NCBI RefSeq assembly: GCF_900109605.1
Contig: NZ_FOAM01000021.1
Coordinates: 30,282 to 94,281 of the forward strand
Direction: 5' to 3'
DNA: 64,000 bases
From: Xaviernesmea oryzae
GTDB taxonomy: Bacteria > Pseudomonadota > Alphaproteobacteria > Rhizobiales > Rhizobiaceae
Made by a program: the position numbers and the translations under genes. This document shows, one piece after another, positions 16,443-25,260 of the stretch. Within the stretch, counting starts at the first letter, position 1. Each line of letters begins with the position of its first letter. The notes beneath the pieces are model-generated. The model made no database searches. It was not told the DNA's origin and saw only the letters and a list, made by a program, of their open reading frames with translations.

Positions 16443-17756
16443 TTACTTCATATAGCCGGCGCGCATGACTTCGCGCTCGACCTGCGACTGGGCGGCCTCA
16501 AGCGCCGCGTCCACCGTCTGCTGTCCGGCAAGCGCTGCGCCGATCTGCTGACCGACAACGGTGCCGATCGACTGGAACTCCGGAATGGCAACGAACTGAA
16601 CGCCGGTGTAGGGCACCGGGTCCTTGGTCGGCTTCGACGGATCGGCCGACATGATTGCCTGCAGAACGGTGGCGGCAAACGGTGCGGCCTTCTGATATTC
16701 CGGCAGGGCATAGGTAGATTTGCGCGTGCCCGGCGGCACGGCAACCCAGCCTTCGCTGGCGCCGACCATCTTCACATAGTCCTTGGACGTCGCCCATTTC
16801 AGGAAGGACTTGGCGGTGGCGGCCTTCTGCGTGGTGGCGGGAATCGCCAGGTTCCACGACCAGGACCAGCTGGAGCCGTTCGGCGTGACGTTCACAGGTG
16901 CCCGGGTGAAGGCGATCTTGTCGGCCACCTGGCTCTGCTTGGGGTCGTAGACGCGGCCGGCAGCCGAGGTGGCGTCGATCCACATGGCGCAATGGCCGGT
17001 GGCGAACAGCGACTGGTTCTCGTTGAAGCCATTGGCGGTGGCGCCCGGAGGGCCGTTTTCCTGCATCAGCTTCACATAGTCGCCGATCGCCTTCTTCCAG
17101 GGCTCGGTGGTGAGCTGCGGCTTCCAGTCCATGTCGAACCAGCGGCCGCCATAGGTGTTCACCATGGTGCCGAGGAAGGCCATGTTCTCGCCCCAGCCCG
17201 GCTTACCGCGCAGGCAGATGCCATATTGCTGCTTGGACTTGTCGGTGAGCTTGGCGGCGAATTCCTTGACCTGGTCATAGGTCGGCTGATCCGGCATCTT
17301 CAGGCCGGCCGCATCGAACAGGTCCTTGCGGTAGAGCGTGAACGAGCTTTCCGTATAGAAGGGCACAGCATAGAGCTTGCCGTCGACCGTCAGGCCGGTC
17401 TTGATCGGATCCAGCAGGTCGCCGTAGTCATAATCGTCGCCGAGATCGTCAACCGAGGTCAGCCAGCCGGCTTTGCCCCAGATCGGCGCTTCGTAGCCGC
17501 CGATGGTCATGACGTCGAACTGGCCGCCCTTGGTGGCGATGTCGGTCGTGACACGCTCGCGCAGAACGTTTTCTTCCAGAACGATCCAGTTGATCTTGTT
17601 GCCGGTTTCCTTCTCCCAGGCACTGGACAGTTTCTGCATGATGATCATGTCGCCATTGTTCACGGTGGCAACGGTGATCTCTTCGGCCTGCGCGAGGCCG
17701 GCCAGAAGGCCGAAACCGAGCGCGGACGCCGACAGCAATTGGATGGACTTCTTCAT
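16443..17756 (-). CDS. Polyol ABC transporter substrate-binding protein (SmoE-like)
   Basis: Periplasmic family-1 binding protein of 437 residues. A 24-residue signal peptide ends at LAQA|EE. The mature sequence (ITVATVNNGDMIIMQKLSSAWEKETG) resembles polyol-binding proteins of the SmoE/MtlE group. It is the first gene of the minus-strand operon, followed by the SDR and zinc dehydrogenase. Oddly, no permease or ATPase gene lies next to it in either direction, so it must pair with components encoded elsewhere or shared with another importer. Confidence 0.92.
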   Translation of the reverse strand: MKKSIQLLSASALGFGLLAGLAQAEEITVATVNNGDMIIMQKLSSAWEKETGNKINWIVLEENVLRERVTTDIATKGGQFDVMTIGGYEAPIWGKAGWLTSVDDLGDDYDYGDLLDPIKTGLTVDGKLYAVPFYTESSFTLYRKDLFDAAGLKMPDQPTYDQVKEFAAKLTDKSKQQYGICLRGKPGWGENMAFLGTMVNTYGGRWFDMDWKPQLTTEPWKKAIGDYVKLMQENGPPGATANGFNENQSLFATGHCAMWIDATSAAGRVYDPKQSQVADKIAFTRAPVNVTPNGSSWSWSWNLAIPATTQKAATAKSFLKWATSKDYVKMVGASEGWVAVPPGTRKSTYALPEYQKAAPFAATVLQAIMSADPSKPTKDPVPYTGVQFVAIPEFQSIGTVVGQQIGAALAGQQTVDAALEAAQSQVEREVMRAGYMK

Positions 17757-17771
17757 GGGATCCGTCTCCTC

Positions 17772-17809
17772 CTTTACGGATGTTCACGCACAAGTCTACA
17801 TGCGTAAAG
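17772..17809. promoter_or_regulatory. Inverted repeat with GCGTAAA half-site
   Basis: CTTTACGGATG (17772-17782) and CATGCGTAAAG (17799-17809) are inverted copies with one mismatch, 16 nt apart, just upstream of the binding-protein gene (start 17756). The half-site GCGTAAA recurs at 17988-17994 near the kinase side. Candidate site for the LacI regulator encoded at 13352-14383. Confidence 0.45.
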
Positions 17810-17980
17810 ATTTTATTCAACAGGCGCGGCGTCCCTGTCAAGCCAGCTTCGCCCTTGTTGAGCAGACACCGGCGTGCATTCGAACTAATTATCTGAGAAA
17901 TAACGATATTGTTCTTTATCTGCTGTGCAGTGCCGCATTGAGCTCTCGCAGCGCCAAAATTTTTTGCGTCGCAAGATTAA

Positions 17981-17993
17981 TTGACGCGCGTAA
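17981..17993. promoter_or_regulatory. CG-centred palindrome, candidate LacI operator
   Basis: TTGACGCGCGTAA is built on the perfect palindrome ACGCGCGT with AT-rich flanks, a shape common for LacI-family operators. It lies 103 nt before the kinase start and shares the GCGTAAA half-site with 17802-17808. The 339-bp divergent region has no coding sequence. Confidence 0.45.
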
Positions 17994-18095
17994 AAAATAA
18001 TGTTGAAGTTCCTCTCCAGCGGGTCTATCTGCCCGATCCAGCGCTGGCGCGTTGCCGGCTCGCAGAAGTGCGCTCAGGCGCCACGGGAGGCAAAC

Positions 18096-19079
18096 ATGGC
18101 GGCAGCGCGCGCAATCGCGCCGGAAGCGCTCGGTCCGACGATCACCGTCGGCGAAATCCTGGTCGAGATCATGGCGACGAGCATCGGCAACGGCTTTCTG
18201 ACGCCGCAGCCGCTGATCGGTCCCTTCGCCAGCGGTGCGCCGGCCATCTTCATCTCCCAGGTGGCCCGCTGCGGCGGCGCGGCTGGCATCGTGGCCGCGG
18301 TCGGAGACGATGATTTCGGCCGACTCAATGTCGAACGGCTTGCCGGCGACGGCGTCGATGTCTCCGCCATTGCCGTGATCCCGGACAAGCCCACGGGGAG
18401 CGCCTTCGTGCGCTACCGCGCCGATGGCGCGCGCGATTTCGTCTTCAACATCGCTCACTCCGCCGCTGGCGAGACGGCCATGACCGACAAGGCGCAAGCC
18501 CTGATCGCCCGAGCCGGCCATGTTCATGTCATGGGCTCGGCCTTCGCCATACCGGGGGTCGGGCGGATCCTGATCGATGCGATCGGCAGCGTGAAGGCGC
18601 GGGGCGGCTCGGTCTCCTTCGATCCGAACCTGCGCAAGGAACTGGTGCGAGGGGCCGAGGGCCGCCGGCTGGTCGATGACATGCTGGCGGTCTGCGATCT
18701 CCTGCTGCCTTCAGGCGAGGAACTGTTTGTCGCCTCCGGACAGGAGACCGAAGAGGCGGCCGTAGCGGCGCTGTTGGAGGGTGGCGTCGGCGAGGTGGTG
18801 CTGAAGCGCGGTGCGGCCGGTTCCACTCATTTCAGCCATGCGCACGGCCGCATCGATGCAGCGGGCCTTGTGGTCGAGGAGATCGACCCGACCGGTGCCG
18901 GCGACTGTTTCGGCGCCGCCTACCTGACCTGCCGTCGCCTCGGCATGACACCGGCGCAGGCGCTCGCCTACGGCAACGCCGCCGGCGCGCGCAATGTCAC
19001 CCGCCAGGGGCCGATGGAAGGCGTCGGCAGCCTGGCCGAACTCGATCAGTTGATGTCCGCATCCGCCGCCACGGCTTGA
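18096..19079 (+). CDS. PfkB-family sugar kinase (D-tagatose kinase candidate)
   Basis: Ribokinase-fold kinase of 327 residues. The N-terminal [12 protein letters not shown] and C-terminal [12 protein letters not shown] signatures are intact, with catalytic base D270. Established: a PF00294 member in the Agrobacterium altritol/galactitol pathway phosphorylates D-tagatose at C6; the neighbouring PF08013 gene points to the same reaction. ATG at 18096 follows GGGAGG by 5 nt; the longer frame starting at 18000 has no such site. It is divergent from the binding-protein operon. Confidence 0.92.
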   Translation: MAAARAIAPEALGPTITVGEILVEIMATSIGNGFLTPQPLIGPFASGAPAIFISQVARCGGAAGIVAAVGDDDFGRLNVERLAGDGVDVSAIAVIPDKPTGSAFVRYRADGARDFVFNIAHSAAGETAMTDKAQALIARAGHVHVMGSAFAIPGVGRILIDAIGSVKARGGSVSFDPNLRKELVRGAEGRRLVDDMLAVCDLLLPSGEELFVASGQETEEAAVAALLEGGVGEVVLKRGAAGSTHFSHAHGRIDAAGLVVEEIDPTGAGDCFGAAYLTCRRLGMTPAQALAYGNAAGARNVTRQGPMEGVGSLAELDQLMSASAATA

Positions 19080-19199
19080 AACGCAGCGCGGCCCTTGTGG
19101 CCCGCACATCTGTTTCAAGCGCCTGTTCGTCGCATGTCGTCTCCGTAAGCCACACACTGGCACTGGCGCGACATGCTTTTACCCGCAAAGCGAAGCCCG

Positions 19200-20483
19200 A
19201 TGTCCTCCCTACTTTCCGATCTCGCGAGTGCCCGCAGCGCCGGCATGCCCTTCGGTATCACCTCCGTCTGCTCGGCTCATCCCGTGGTGCTGCGCGCCGC
19301 CATCCGCCGTGCCCGTCTCGATGGCCAGCCGGTACTGATTGAGGCAACCTGCAATCAGGTCAATCATCTCGGCGGCTATACGGGCATGACGCCGGCCGAT
19401 TTCGTACGGTTCGTCGAAACGATCGCCGAGGAAGAAGGGCTTGGCCGCGATCGCATCCTGTTTGGTGGCGATCATCTCGGCCCCAATCCCTGGCGCAAGG
19501 AGCCGGCAGACAGCGCGCTTCAAAAGGCGGCGGCCATGGTCGAGGCCTATGTGAAGGCCGGCTTTTCCAAGATCCACCTCGATGCCTCCATGGGCTGCGC
19601 TGGCGAACCCGCCGCGCTTGACGATGACACGATAGCGCGCCGCGCGGCGGCGCTGGCGGCGATTGCCGAGAAGGCTGCCAGAGAGGCCGGCCTGCCGATG
19701 CCGCTCTATATTCTGGGAACCGAAGTGCCCGTGCCCGGGGGCGCCGACCATGTGCTGGATGTGGTCGAGCCGACGGCGCCCGAGGCCGCCGAAGCCACCA
19801 TCGCCATTCATAAGACCATCTTCGAGGAAGCCGGCTTGGCAGAGGCCTTCGCCCGCGTGATCGCCTTCGTCGTTCAGCCGGGCGTTGAGTTCGGCAGCGA
19901 CAATGTCGTGGCCTATCAGCCGGACAAGGCCGCAGCGCTCAGCGCCGTTCTCACCCGCCAGCCGCAACTCGTCTTCGAGGCCCATTCCACCGACTACCAG
20001 ACAGACGCCGCGCTCGCAGCCCTGGTCCGTGACGGCTATCCCATTCTCAAGGTCGGCCCCGGCCTGACTTTCGCCTATCGGGAGGCGCTCTACGCCTTGG
20101 ACATGATTGCCGGCGAGCTTGTTCGAGATTATGGCGACAGGCCTCTTGCCAGTGCCATGGAGGCGCTGATGTGCGCGGAGCCTGCGGATTGGCAGGCGCA
20201 TTATCACGGCACGGACGCCCAGCTTCGGCTGCAGCGTCATTACAGCTACAGCGACCGCATCCGCTATTACTGGAACAGGCCGGATGCCGAAAGCGCCGTT
20301 GCGCGGCTGATCGGCGCGCTCAATGGGGTCGTGATTCCCGAACCGCTGCTCCGGCAATATCTCGGAGGCCTGCCGCTTGCCGCGATCGCAGGCCAGCCGG
20401 CGAAGGAGATTCTGATCACAGCGGTCGACCAGGTTCTCGCAAGCTATGCCAGAGCCACGGCGGCTCATAGCATATCTCGCTAA
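19200..20483 (+). CDS. PF08013 protein: D-tagatose-6-phosphate 4-epimerase (GatZ/KbaZ family)
   Basis: Protein of 427 residues of the GatZ/KbaZ family. In enterobacteria these are called non-catalytic subunits of tagatose-bisphosphate aldolase, but in Agrobacterium a member converts tagatose-6-phosphate to fructose-6-phosphate. No class II aldolase partner (GatY/KbaY) lies nearby, which favours the epimerase role. Recognisable segments: PFGITSVCSAHP, IEATCNQVNHLGGYTGMTP, FGGDHLGPNPW, HLDASMGCAGEP, FEAHSTDYQ. ATG at 19200 fits the family N-terminus; an in-frame ATG at 19173 adds nine residues, and neither has a strong ribosome site. Confidence 0.9.
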   Translation: MSSLLSDLASARSAGMPFGITSVCSAHPVVLRAAIRRARLDGQPVLIEATCNQVNHLGGYTGMTPADFVRFVETIAEEEGLGRDRILFGGDHLGPNPWRKEPADSALQKAAAMVEAYVKAGFSKIHLDASMGCAGEPAALDDDTIARRAAALAAIAEKAAREAGLPMPLYILGTEVPVPGGADHVLDVVEPTAPEAAEATIAIHKTIFEEAGLAEAFARVIAFVVQPGVEFGSDNVVAYQPDKAAALSAVLTRQPQLVFEAHSTDYQTDAALAALVRDGYPILKVGPGLTFAYREALYALDMIAGELVRDYGDRPLASAMEALMCAEPADWQAHYHGTDAQLRLQRHYSYSDRIRYYWNRPDAESAVARLIGALNGVVIPEPLLRQYLGGLPLAAIAGQPAKEILITAVDQVLASYARATAAHSISR

Positions 20484-20537
20484 GCGCCAGTCCACTGCAA
20501 TCCAGCATCGTTGACTGTCTAAGCCGATGCAGAATTC

Positions 20538-20562
20538 GGAACCGGCTTTCCTTTCTTGCGTT
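20538..20562 (+). promoter_or_regulatory. Predicted EcfG (general stress) promoter
   Basis: GGAAC (20538-20542), 16 nt, CGTT (20559-20562): an exact match to the GGAAC-N16/17-CGTT consensus of the alphaproteobacterial sigma factor EcfG. It is correctly oriented, ending 33 nt before the ATG of the short gene at 20596. Confidence 0.75.
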
Positions 20563-20595
20563 GTTCCGCCGCATGAGGCGCGGAAGGGAACGACC

Positions 20596-20823
20596 ATGGA
20601 CATAGGCGGCAACATCGATAGCCCTGCGGCAGACGCAGTCCGTGAGGCGGTCGAGACGCTTGTTCAGCGCTTGACGGCGGAGGGCACATCGCGCCCGGAA
20701 GTCCTGGCGCTGATCGCTGCTGAAGTCTCGCGTCAACAGGGTGGTCGCCCGCCAGCGGATGCGCCGCCATCGCCCGATGCGCCGATGCGCGACGAGCCCG
20801 CCAATGACTGGCCATCCGCGTGA
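20596..20823 (+). CDS. Short hypothetical protein, probable general-stress gene
   Basis: A 75-residue soluble protein with no recognised family. One amphipathic helical stretch (AVREAVETLVQRLTAEG, then EVLALIAAEVSRQQ) is followed by a Pro/Asp-rich tail. ATG at 20596 has GGAAGGGA about 6 nt upstream. The reason to believe it is real is the exact EcfG-type promoter directly ahead. It is not in an operon. Confidence 0.65.
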   Translation: MDIGGNIDSPAADAVREAVETLVQRLTAEGTSRPEVLALIAAEVSRQQGGRPPADAPPSPDAPMRDEPANDWPSA

Positions 20824-21237
20824 TAAAACGTGATCGATGGCGTGTTTTTCACTGAGCTGAGGCGCCTTTGAGCATCGCGGCCGTTAGCGGTCTGCTCTCA
20901 TCGGGCTGGGCGACCAAGGCTGTCCGTCCCATACGCCGATTGCCTATAAAACATGCCGTGACCCATTTCGATCACCTCTCGCCGTCAGCGGCAACCTTGC
21001 ATTTTTTTAATGATTCCGACCGCTTGAGCGCCTAGGAAAAGCCGCCTTTGGCGCGTTAGCGTATGCTCAAGCTCTTGCCGCTATGCGCAAAAAATATTCA
21101 CTCTCCCGGCGAATATTGCATCAATCCTACACAAACTGCGAGTAGAGGGCTGCTAATATTGATTCTCACGCGCGCGTGATCGGCCTGTCAGCAGGCAGGC
21201 CGCGCGTACGCGTGGATGGCACAGCTGGAACTTCTTG
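20824..21237. other. Intergenic region, 414 bp, upstream of the NRPS gene
   Basis: No coding sequence seen. 21171-21206 can fold into a GC-rich hairpin (GGCCTG 21182-21187 with CAGGCC 21196-21201, extended by CGCGC/GCGCG), ending about 30 nt before the NRPS start, where it could affect translation. An AATATT repeat pair lies near 21100. The promoter is not obvious; no EcfG-type site found. Confidence 0.5.
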
Positions 21238-24200
21238 ATGCAGACGATCACGGCGACCGCAAACGGTCAGGCGCTTTCACCTTCTCACGCCCCTCAACAG
21301 ATCCTTCACGGCGCCAATGCGGACTGGCCCCGCCGGCCCGGCGAGCGTCTCAGCGGCCTTTTCGAGCGGCTCGCCGAAAGCTACGGCGCGTCGACCGCCG
21401 TCATCGATGGCGGCCGCAGCTGGAGCTATCGCGAACTCGATGCCCAGGCCAACCGCTTCGCCAGACGTTTGCGCGCCGAGGGCGTGCGGCCGGGAAGCCG
21501 CGTCGCGCTGCTGCTTGATCGTTCGGCGCAGACCTATATCGCCATCCTCGCGGTGATGAAGGCTGGCGCCGCCTATGTGCCGCTCGCCCCCGCCTTTCCG
21601 CGCGAGCGGATGACCCTGATCGTCGAGGATGCCGGCGTCGGCTTCGTCGTCACCACGGCCGATTATGCCGACCGGGCCGAAGGCCTGGGTGTCCCGCATC
21701 TGGTGATCGAGGCCGAAAGCGCGGCCTTGGCCGGCCAGGACGACGGCCCGCTCGATGTCGCGGCCATCGGTGACGACATTTGCTATATTCTCTACACATC
21801 GGGCACCACCGGCCGGCCGAAGGGCGTGGCGGTGCGCCATGAGAGCATCTGCAATTTCGTGCGTGTCGCCGCCAAGGCCTATGGCTACCGAACGAGCGAC
21901 CGCGTCTATCAGGGCATGACGATTGCCTTCGATTTCTCGACGGAGGAGATCTGGGTCCCCTTCGTTGCCGGCGCCACCGTGGTTCCAGCCCCGGGCAAGA
22001 TGACGCTGGTGGGCGAGGAACTCAGCGATTTCCTGCGTGCCAATGCCATCACCTGCATGGCATCGTCACCGACGCTGCTTTCCTCGATCGAAAGCGATGT
22101 GCCGACGCTTCGCACCATTCTGGTTGGTGGCGAGGCTTGCCCGCAGAGCCTCGTGGCGCGCTGGTCGCGGCCGGGCAGGCAAATCCTCAACACCTATGGC
22201 CCGACGGAAGCGACGGTGACGGCCACCATGGGGCCGCTGTTGCCGGAACGGCCGGTCACAATCGGTACGCCGTTGCCAACCTATTCCATCGTCATTCTCG
22301 ACCCCGAGGCGCCGCGACTGGCCGCGCCGGGCGAGATGGGCGAAATCGGCATTGCTGGTATCGGTCTGGCGGCTGGCTATCTCAACCGGCCGGACCTGAC
22401 CGCCGAGAAGTTCATCCCCGATTTCATCGGTCTGTCGAACAATCCATCTCAGCGCATCTATCGCACGGGCGATCTCGGTCACATCAATGGCGATGGCGAG
22501 ATCGAATATCACGGCCGCACCGACATGCAGGTGAAGATCCGCGGCTATCGCATCGAGCTCGGCGAGATCGAGGCCGCGCTGCTCGACCAGCCGGGCATTG
22601 CCCAGGCCGCCGTCACGACGTGGGAAATCGAGCCGGGGCGGGTCGAACTCGTGGGCTATTATGCACTGAAGTCGGGCGTGCTGCCGCTCTCGCGCGCCGA
22701 TCTGGCGCAGGCGCTGCGCGGTCGCTTGCCGGACTATATGGTGCCCTCCTTCCTGGAGGAACTGCCGGCCCTGCCGATGACGGTGTCCGACAAGATCGAC
22801 CTGCGCAAGCTGCCCAAGCCGTCGAGCCACCGCGTGGAGACCGCGCGGCGCGAAATCCTGCCCTCCACCGATGACGAACGCTTCATGGCCGAGGCGCTGC
22901 GCGATGTTCTGAAGATGGATGTCTATGTCGAGGATCATTTCTTCGACGATCTCGGTGCCAATTCGCTGCTAATGGCGCGCTTCTGCGCCCGCCTGCGTAC
23001 GCGCAAGGGCTGGGCCACCACCTCGATGCGCGACATCTATCTGCATCCGACCATCGCGGGCCTTGCCCTGCACCTGCGCGGGCCGGAAGACGCCGTGGCC
23101 GCGGCGGAAGAGCCTTGCCTTACCCATCGCGCCTCCAATCTGGCTTACTGGAGCTGCGGCGCCGGGCAGCTCGCCTTTTATGGCGTCTATGCCTATGCCG
23201 CGCTCTGGCTGATCAACAACGGGCTCAACTGGGTCTATGATGCGCTGGACAATCCGTTGCAGCTCTATCTGCGCTGTGCCGGCCTGTCGGCGGCTGTCTT
23301 CTTCGGCATGTCCGGCTTCGCGGTGGCGATGAAATGGCTGCTGATCGGCCGCTGGCAGGCCGGCAGCTTCCCCATCTGGGGTCTGCGCTATTATCGCTTC
23401 TGGCTGGTGAAAACCTTGATCCGCTCCGCGCCGGTGGTGCTTTTCCGCGGCAGCCCGCTCTACAGCCTCTATCTTCGCCTGCTCGGTGCACGTCTTGGCC
23501 GCAGCGTGGCCATCGAGTGCCGCGCCGTGCCCGTCTGCACTGATATGATCACCGTCGGCGATCACTCGATCCTGCGCAAGGAATCGCTGATCCTCGGCTA
23601 TCACGCCCGCGCCGGGATGATCCACGTCGGCCCGATCACGATCGGCCGCGATGCCTTTGTCGGCGTCGGCAGCGTGGTGGATATCGACACCTCAATGGGC
23701 GATCGTGCCCAGCTTGGCCATGCGTCCTCGCTGCAGCGCGGCCAGTCGATCCCGACCGACGCGCACTGGCATGGTTCGCCCGCCGTGCCGACTACGGCAA
23801 ACTACACCAACGTGCCTGACGTGACGCTCTCGAAGGCGCGGCGGGTTCTTTACGAAAGCCTGCAACTGGTCGTTCTTTTCGCGCTGGTCGCGCCCTTGCC
23901 GCTGCTCTTCCATACCTATTGGCAGAATGTCAGCGACGATTATGAAGAGACGATCGGCCTGGTCGCTATCGGCACCACGGTCACCCTCCTGGTGCTGATC
24001 CTCGGCGCACTTGCCGCCGCGCTCGGCCTGCCGCGCCTCTTCCGGATGGTGCTGAAGCCGGGGCGCACCTACAGGCTCTACGGGCTGCACTACTGGCTGC
24101 AGACGATCGTCGAGGCTTGCACCAATATCCGCATGCTCAACGTGCTCTTCGGCGACAGCTCGGCTGTCGTCCACTATATCCGCGCGCTTGGCTGGAACCT

Positions 24201-25260
24201 GAACACGGTGGTGCAGACCGGATCGAATTTCGGCAGCAACCAGCAGCAGGACAATCCGCTTCTGTGCGAGATCGGCTCGGGCACCATGGTGTCCGACGGC
24301 CTCTACATGATCAATATCGACAAGACCGCCTCCACCTTCCGGCTGGAGCATACCAAGGTCGGCGAGCGCAATTACTTCGGCAACAACATCTTCTATCCGC
24401 CGGGCGGCCGCACCGGCGATAACGTCCTGCTCGGCACGAAGGTGATGGTGCCGATCGATGGTCCAATGCGCGAAAATGTCGGCCTGCTCGGCTCTCCGCC
24501 GTTTGAAATCCCGCGCATGGTCAAGCGGGACAAGGAGCTGATCCAGGGCGTCAGCGACGAAGACCGCCGCGCCCAGTTGCCGCACAAGAATGTGCATAAT
24601 CTGCTGACCGTCGTCATGTTCCTGGCGGTCCAGTGGCTGGCCTTGTTCACCGCCATCGCCATCCTCGATCGGGCGCTGAACTATTATACGGAATGGGGTG
24701 CCACCGCGCTGTTTGTCGAGTTCCTGCTGACGGCGGCGCTGACCATCCCGCTCTTCATCCTAGTGGAACGCGCCAGCCTTGGCTTCCGCCCGCTCAAGCC
24801 GCTGACGACGACGATCTATCATATCGATTTCTGGCGGCATGAGCGGCATTGGAAGCTGGCGGATTCGCCCATTGTCCAGCTCTTCGGCGGCACGCCCTTC
24901 CGGCCGATGATTCTGCGCGCGCTTGGTGTCAAGGTCGGCCGCAGGGTCTTCGACGATGGCGCCAATCTGACGGAGCGCTCGCTGGTCGAGATCGGCGATG
25001 ATGCGACGCTCAACGAAGGCTGTGTGATCCAGGCGCATTCGCTGGAAGAGGGCGCCTTCAAGTCCGACTACATCCGTATCGGCAAGGGCTGCACGCTGAG
25101 CCCCGCCGCCTTCGTCCATTACGGCGTGGTGATGGGTGAGGGCTCGATCGCGGAGACGGACAGCTTCGTCATGAAGGGCGAGATCCTGGAGCCGAATTCG
25201 GTCTGGGGCGGCAACCCCGCCAAGCTCAATGGCTTCGTCAAGCCGGTGCCGGTGGCGTGA
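21238..25260 (+). CDS. Pls/PosA-type single-module non-ribosomal peptide synthetase
   Basis: Membrane synthetase of 1340 residues. An adenylation domain (about 30-530) has YTSGTTGRPKGVAVRH, NTYGPTEATVTATM, YRTGDLG and KIRGYRIELGEIEAAL, ending with the catalytic Lys region. A carrier domain (about 545-615) has its phosphopantetheine serine at S576 (LGANSLL). Then come three left-handed beta-helix domains (about 745-850, 958-1091, 1218-1330) with hexapeptide repeats, separated by membrane helix pairs near 637-705, 877-931 and 1123-1177. This layout is that of Streptomyces epsilon-poly-lysine synthetase Pls, where the C-terminal domains join amino acids in place of condensation and thioesterase domains. 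By hand the pocket residues read about DFEALGTVTK; Glu at the third position suits a basic substrate (Lys/Orn), an inference. ATG 21238 preferred over TTG 21235. Confidence 0.88.
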   Translation: MQTITATANGQALSPSHAPQQILHGANADWPRRPGERLSGLFERLAESYGASTAVIDGGRSWSYRELDAQANRFARRLRAEGVRPGSRVALLLDRSAQTYIAILAVMKAGAAYVPLAPAFPRERMTLIVEDAGVGFVVTTADYADRAEGLGVPHLVIEAESAALAGQDDGPLDVAAIGDDICYILYTSGTTGRPKGVAVRHESICNFVRVAAKAYGYRTSDRVYQGMTIAFDFSTEEIWVPFVAGATVVPAPGKMTLVGEELSDFLRANAITCMASSPTLLSSIESDVPTLRTILVGGEACPQSLVARWSRPGRQILNTYGPTEATVTATMGPLLPERPVTIGTPLPTYSIVILDPEAPRLAAPGEMGEIGIAGIGLAAGYLNRPDLTAEKFIPDFIGLSNNPSQRIYRTGDLGHINGDGEIEYHGRTDMQVKIRGYRIELGEIEAALLDQPGIAQAAVTTWEIEPGRVELVGYYALKSGVLPLSRADLAQALRGRLPDYMVPSFLEELPALPMTVSDKIDLRKLPKPSSHRVETARREILPSTDDERFMAEALRDVLKMDVYVEDHFFDDLGANSLLMARFCARLRTRKGWATTSMRDIYLHPTIAGLALHLRGPEDAVAAAEEPCLTHRASNLAYWSCGAGQLAFYGVYAYAALWLINNGLNWVYDALDNPLQLYLRCAGLSAAVFFGMSGFAVAMKWLLIGRWQAGSFPIWGLRYYRFWLVKTLIRSAPVVLFRGSPLYSLYLRLLGARLGRSVAIECRAVPVCTDMITVGDHSILRKESLILGYHARAGMIHVGPITIGRDAFVGVGSVVDIDTSMGDRAQLGHASSLQRGQSIPTDAHWHGSPAVPTTANYTNVPDVTLSKARRVLYESLQLVVLFALVAPLPLLFHTYWQNVSDDYEETIGLVAIGTTVTLLVLILGALAAALGLPRLFRMVLKPGRTYRLYGLHYWLQTIVEACTNIRMLNVLFGDSSAVVHYIRALGWNLNTVVQTGSNFGSNQQQDNPLLCEIGSGTMVSDGLYMINIDKTASTFRLEHTKVGERNYFGNNIFYPPGGRTGDNVLLGTKVMVPIDGPMRENVGLLGSPPFEIPRMVKRDKELIQGVSDEDRRAQLPHKNVHNLLTVVMFLAVQWLALFTAIAILDRALNYYTEWGATALFVEFLLTAALTIPLFILVERASLGFRPLKPLTTTIYHIDFWRHERHWKLADSPIVQLFGGTPFRPMILRALGVKVGRRVFDDGANLTERSLVEIGDDATLNEGCVIQAHSLEEGAFKSDYIRIGKGCTLSPAAFVHYGVVMGEGSIAETDSFVMKGEILEPNSVWGGNPAKLNGFVKPVPVA

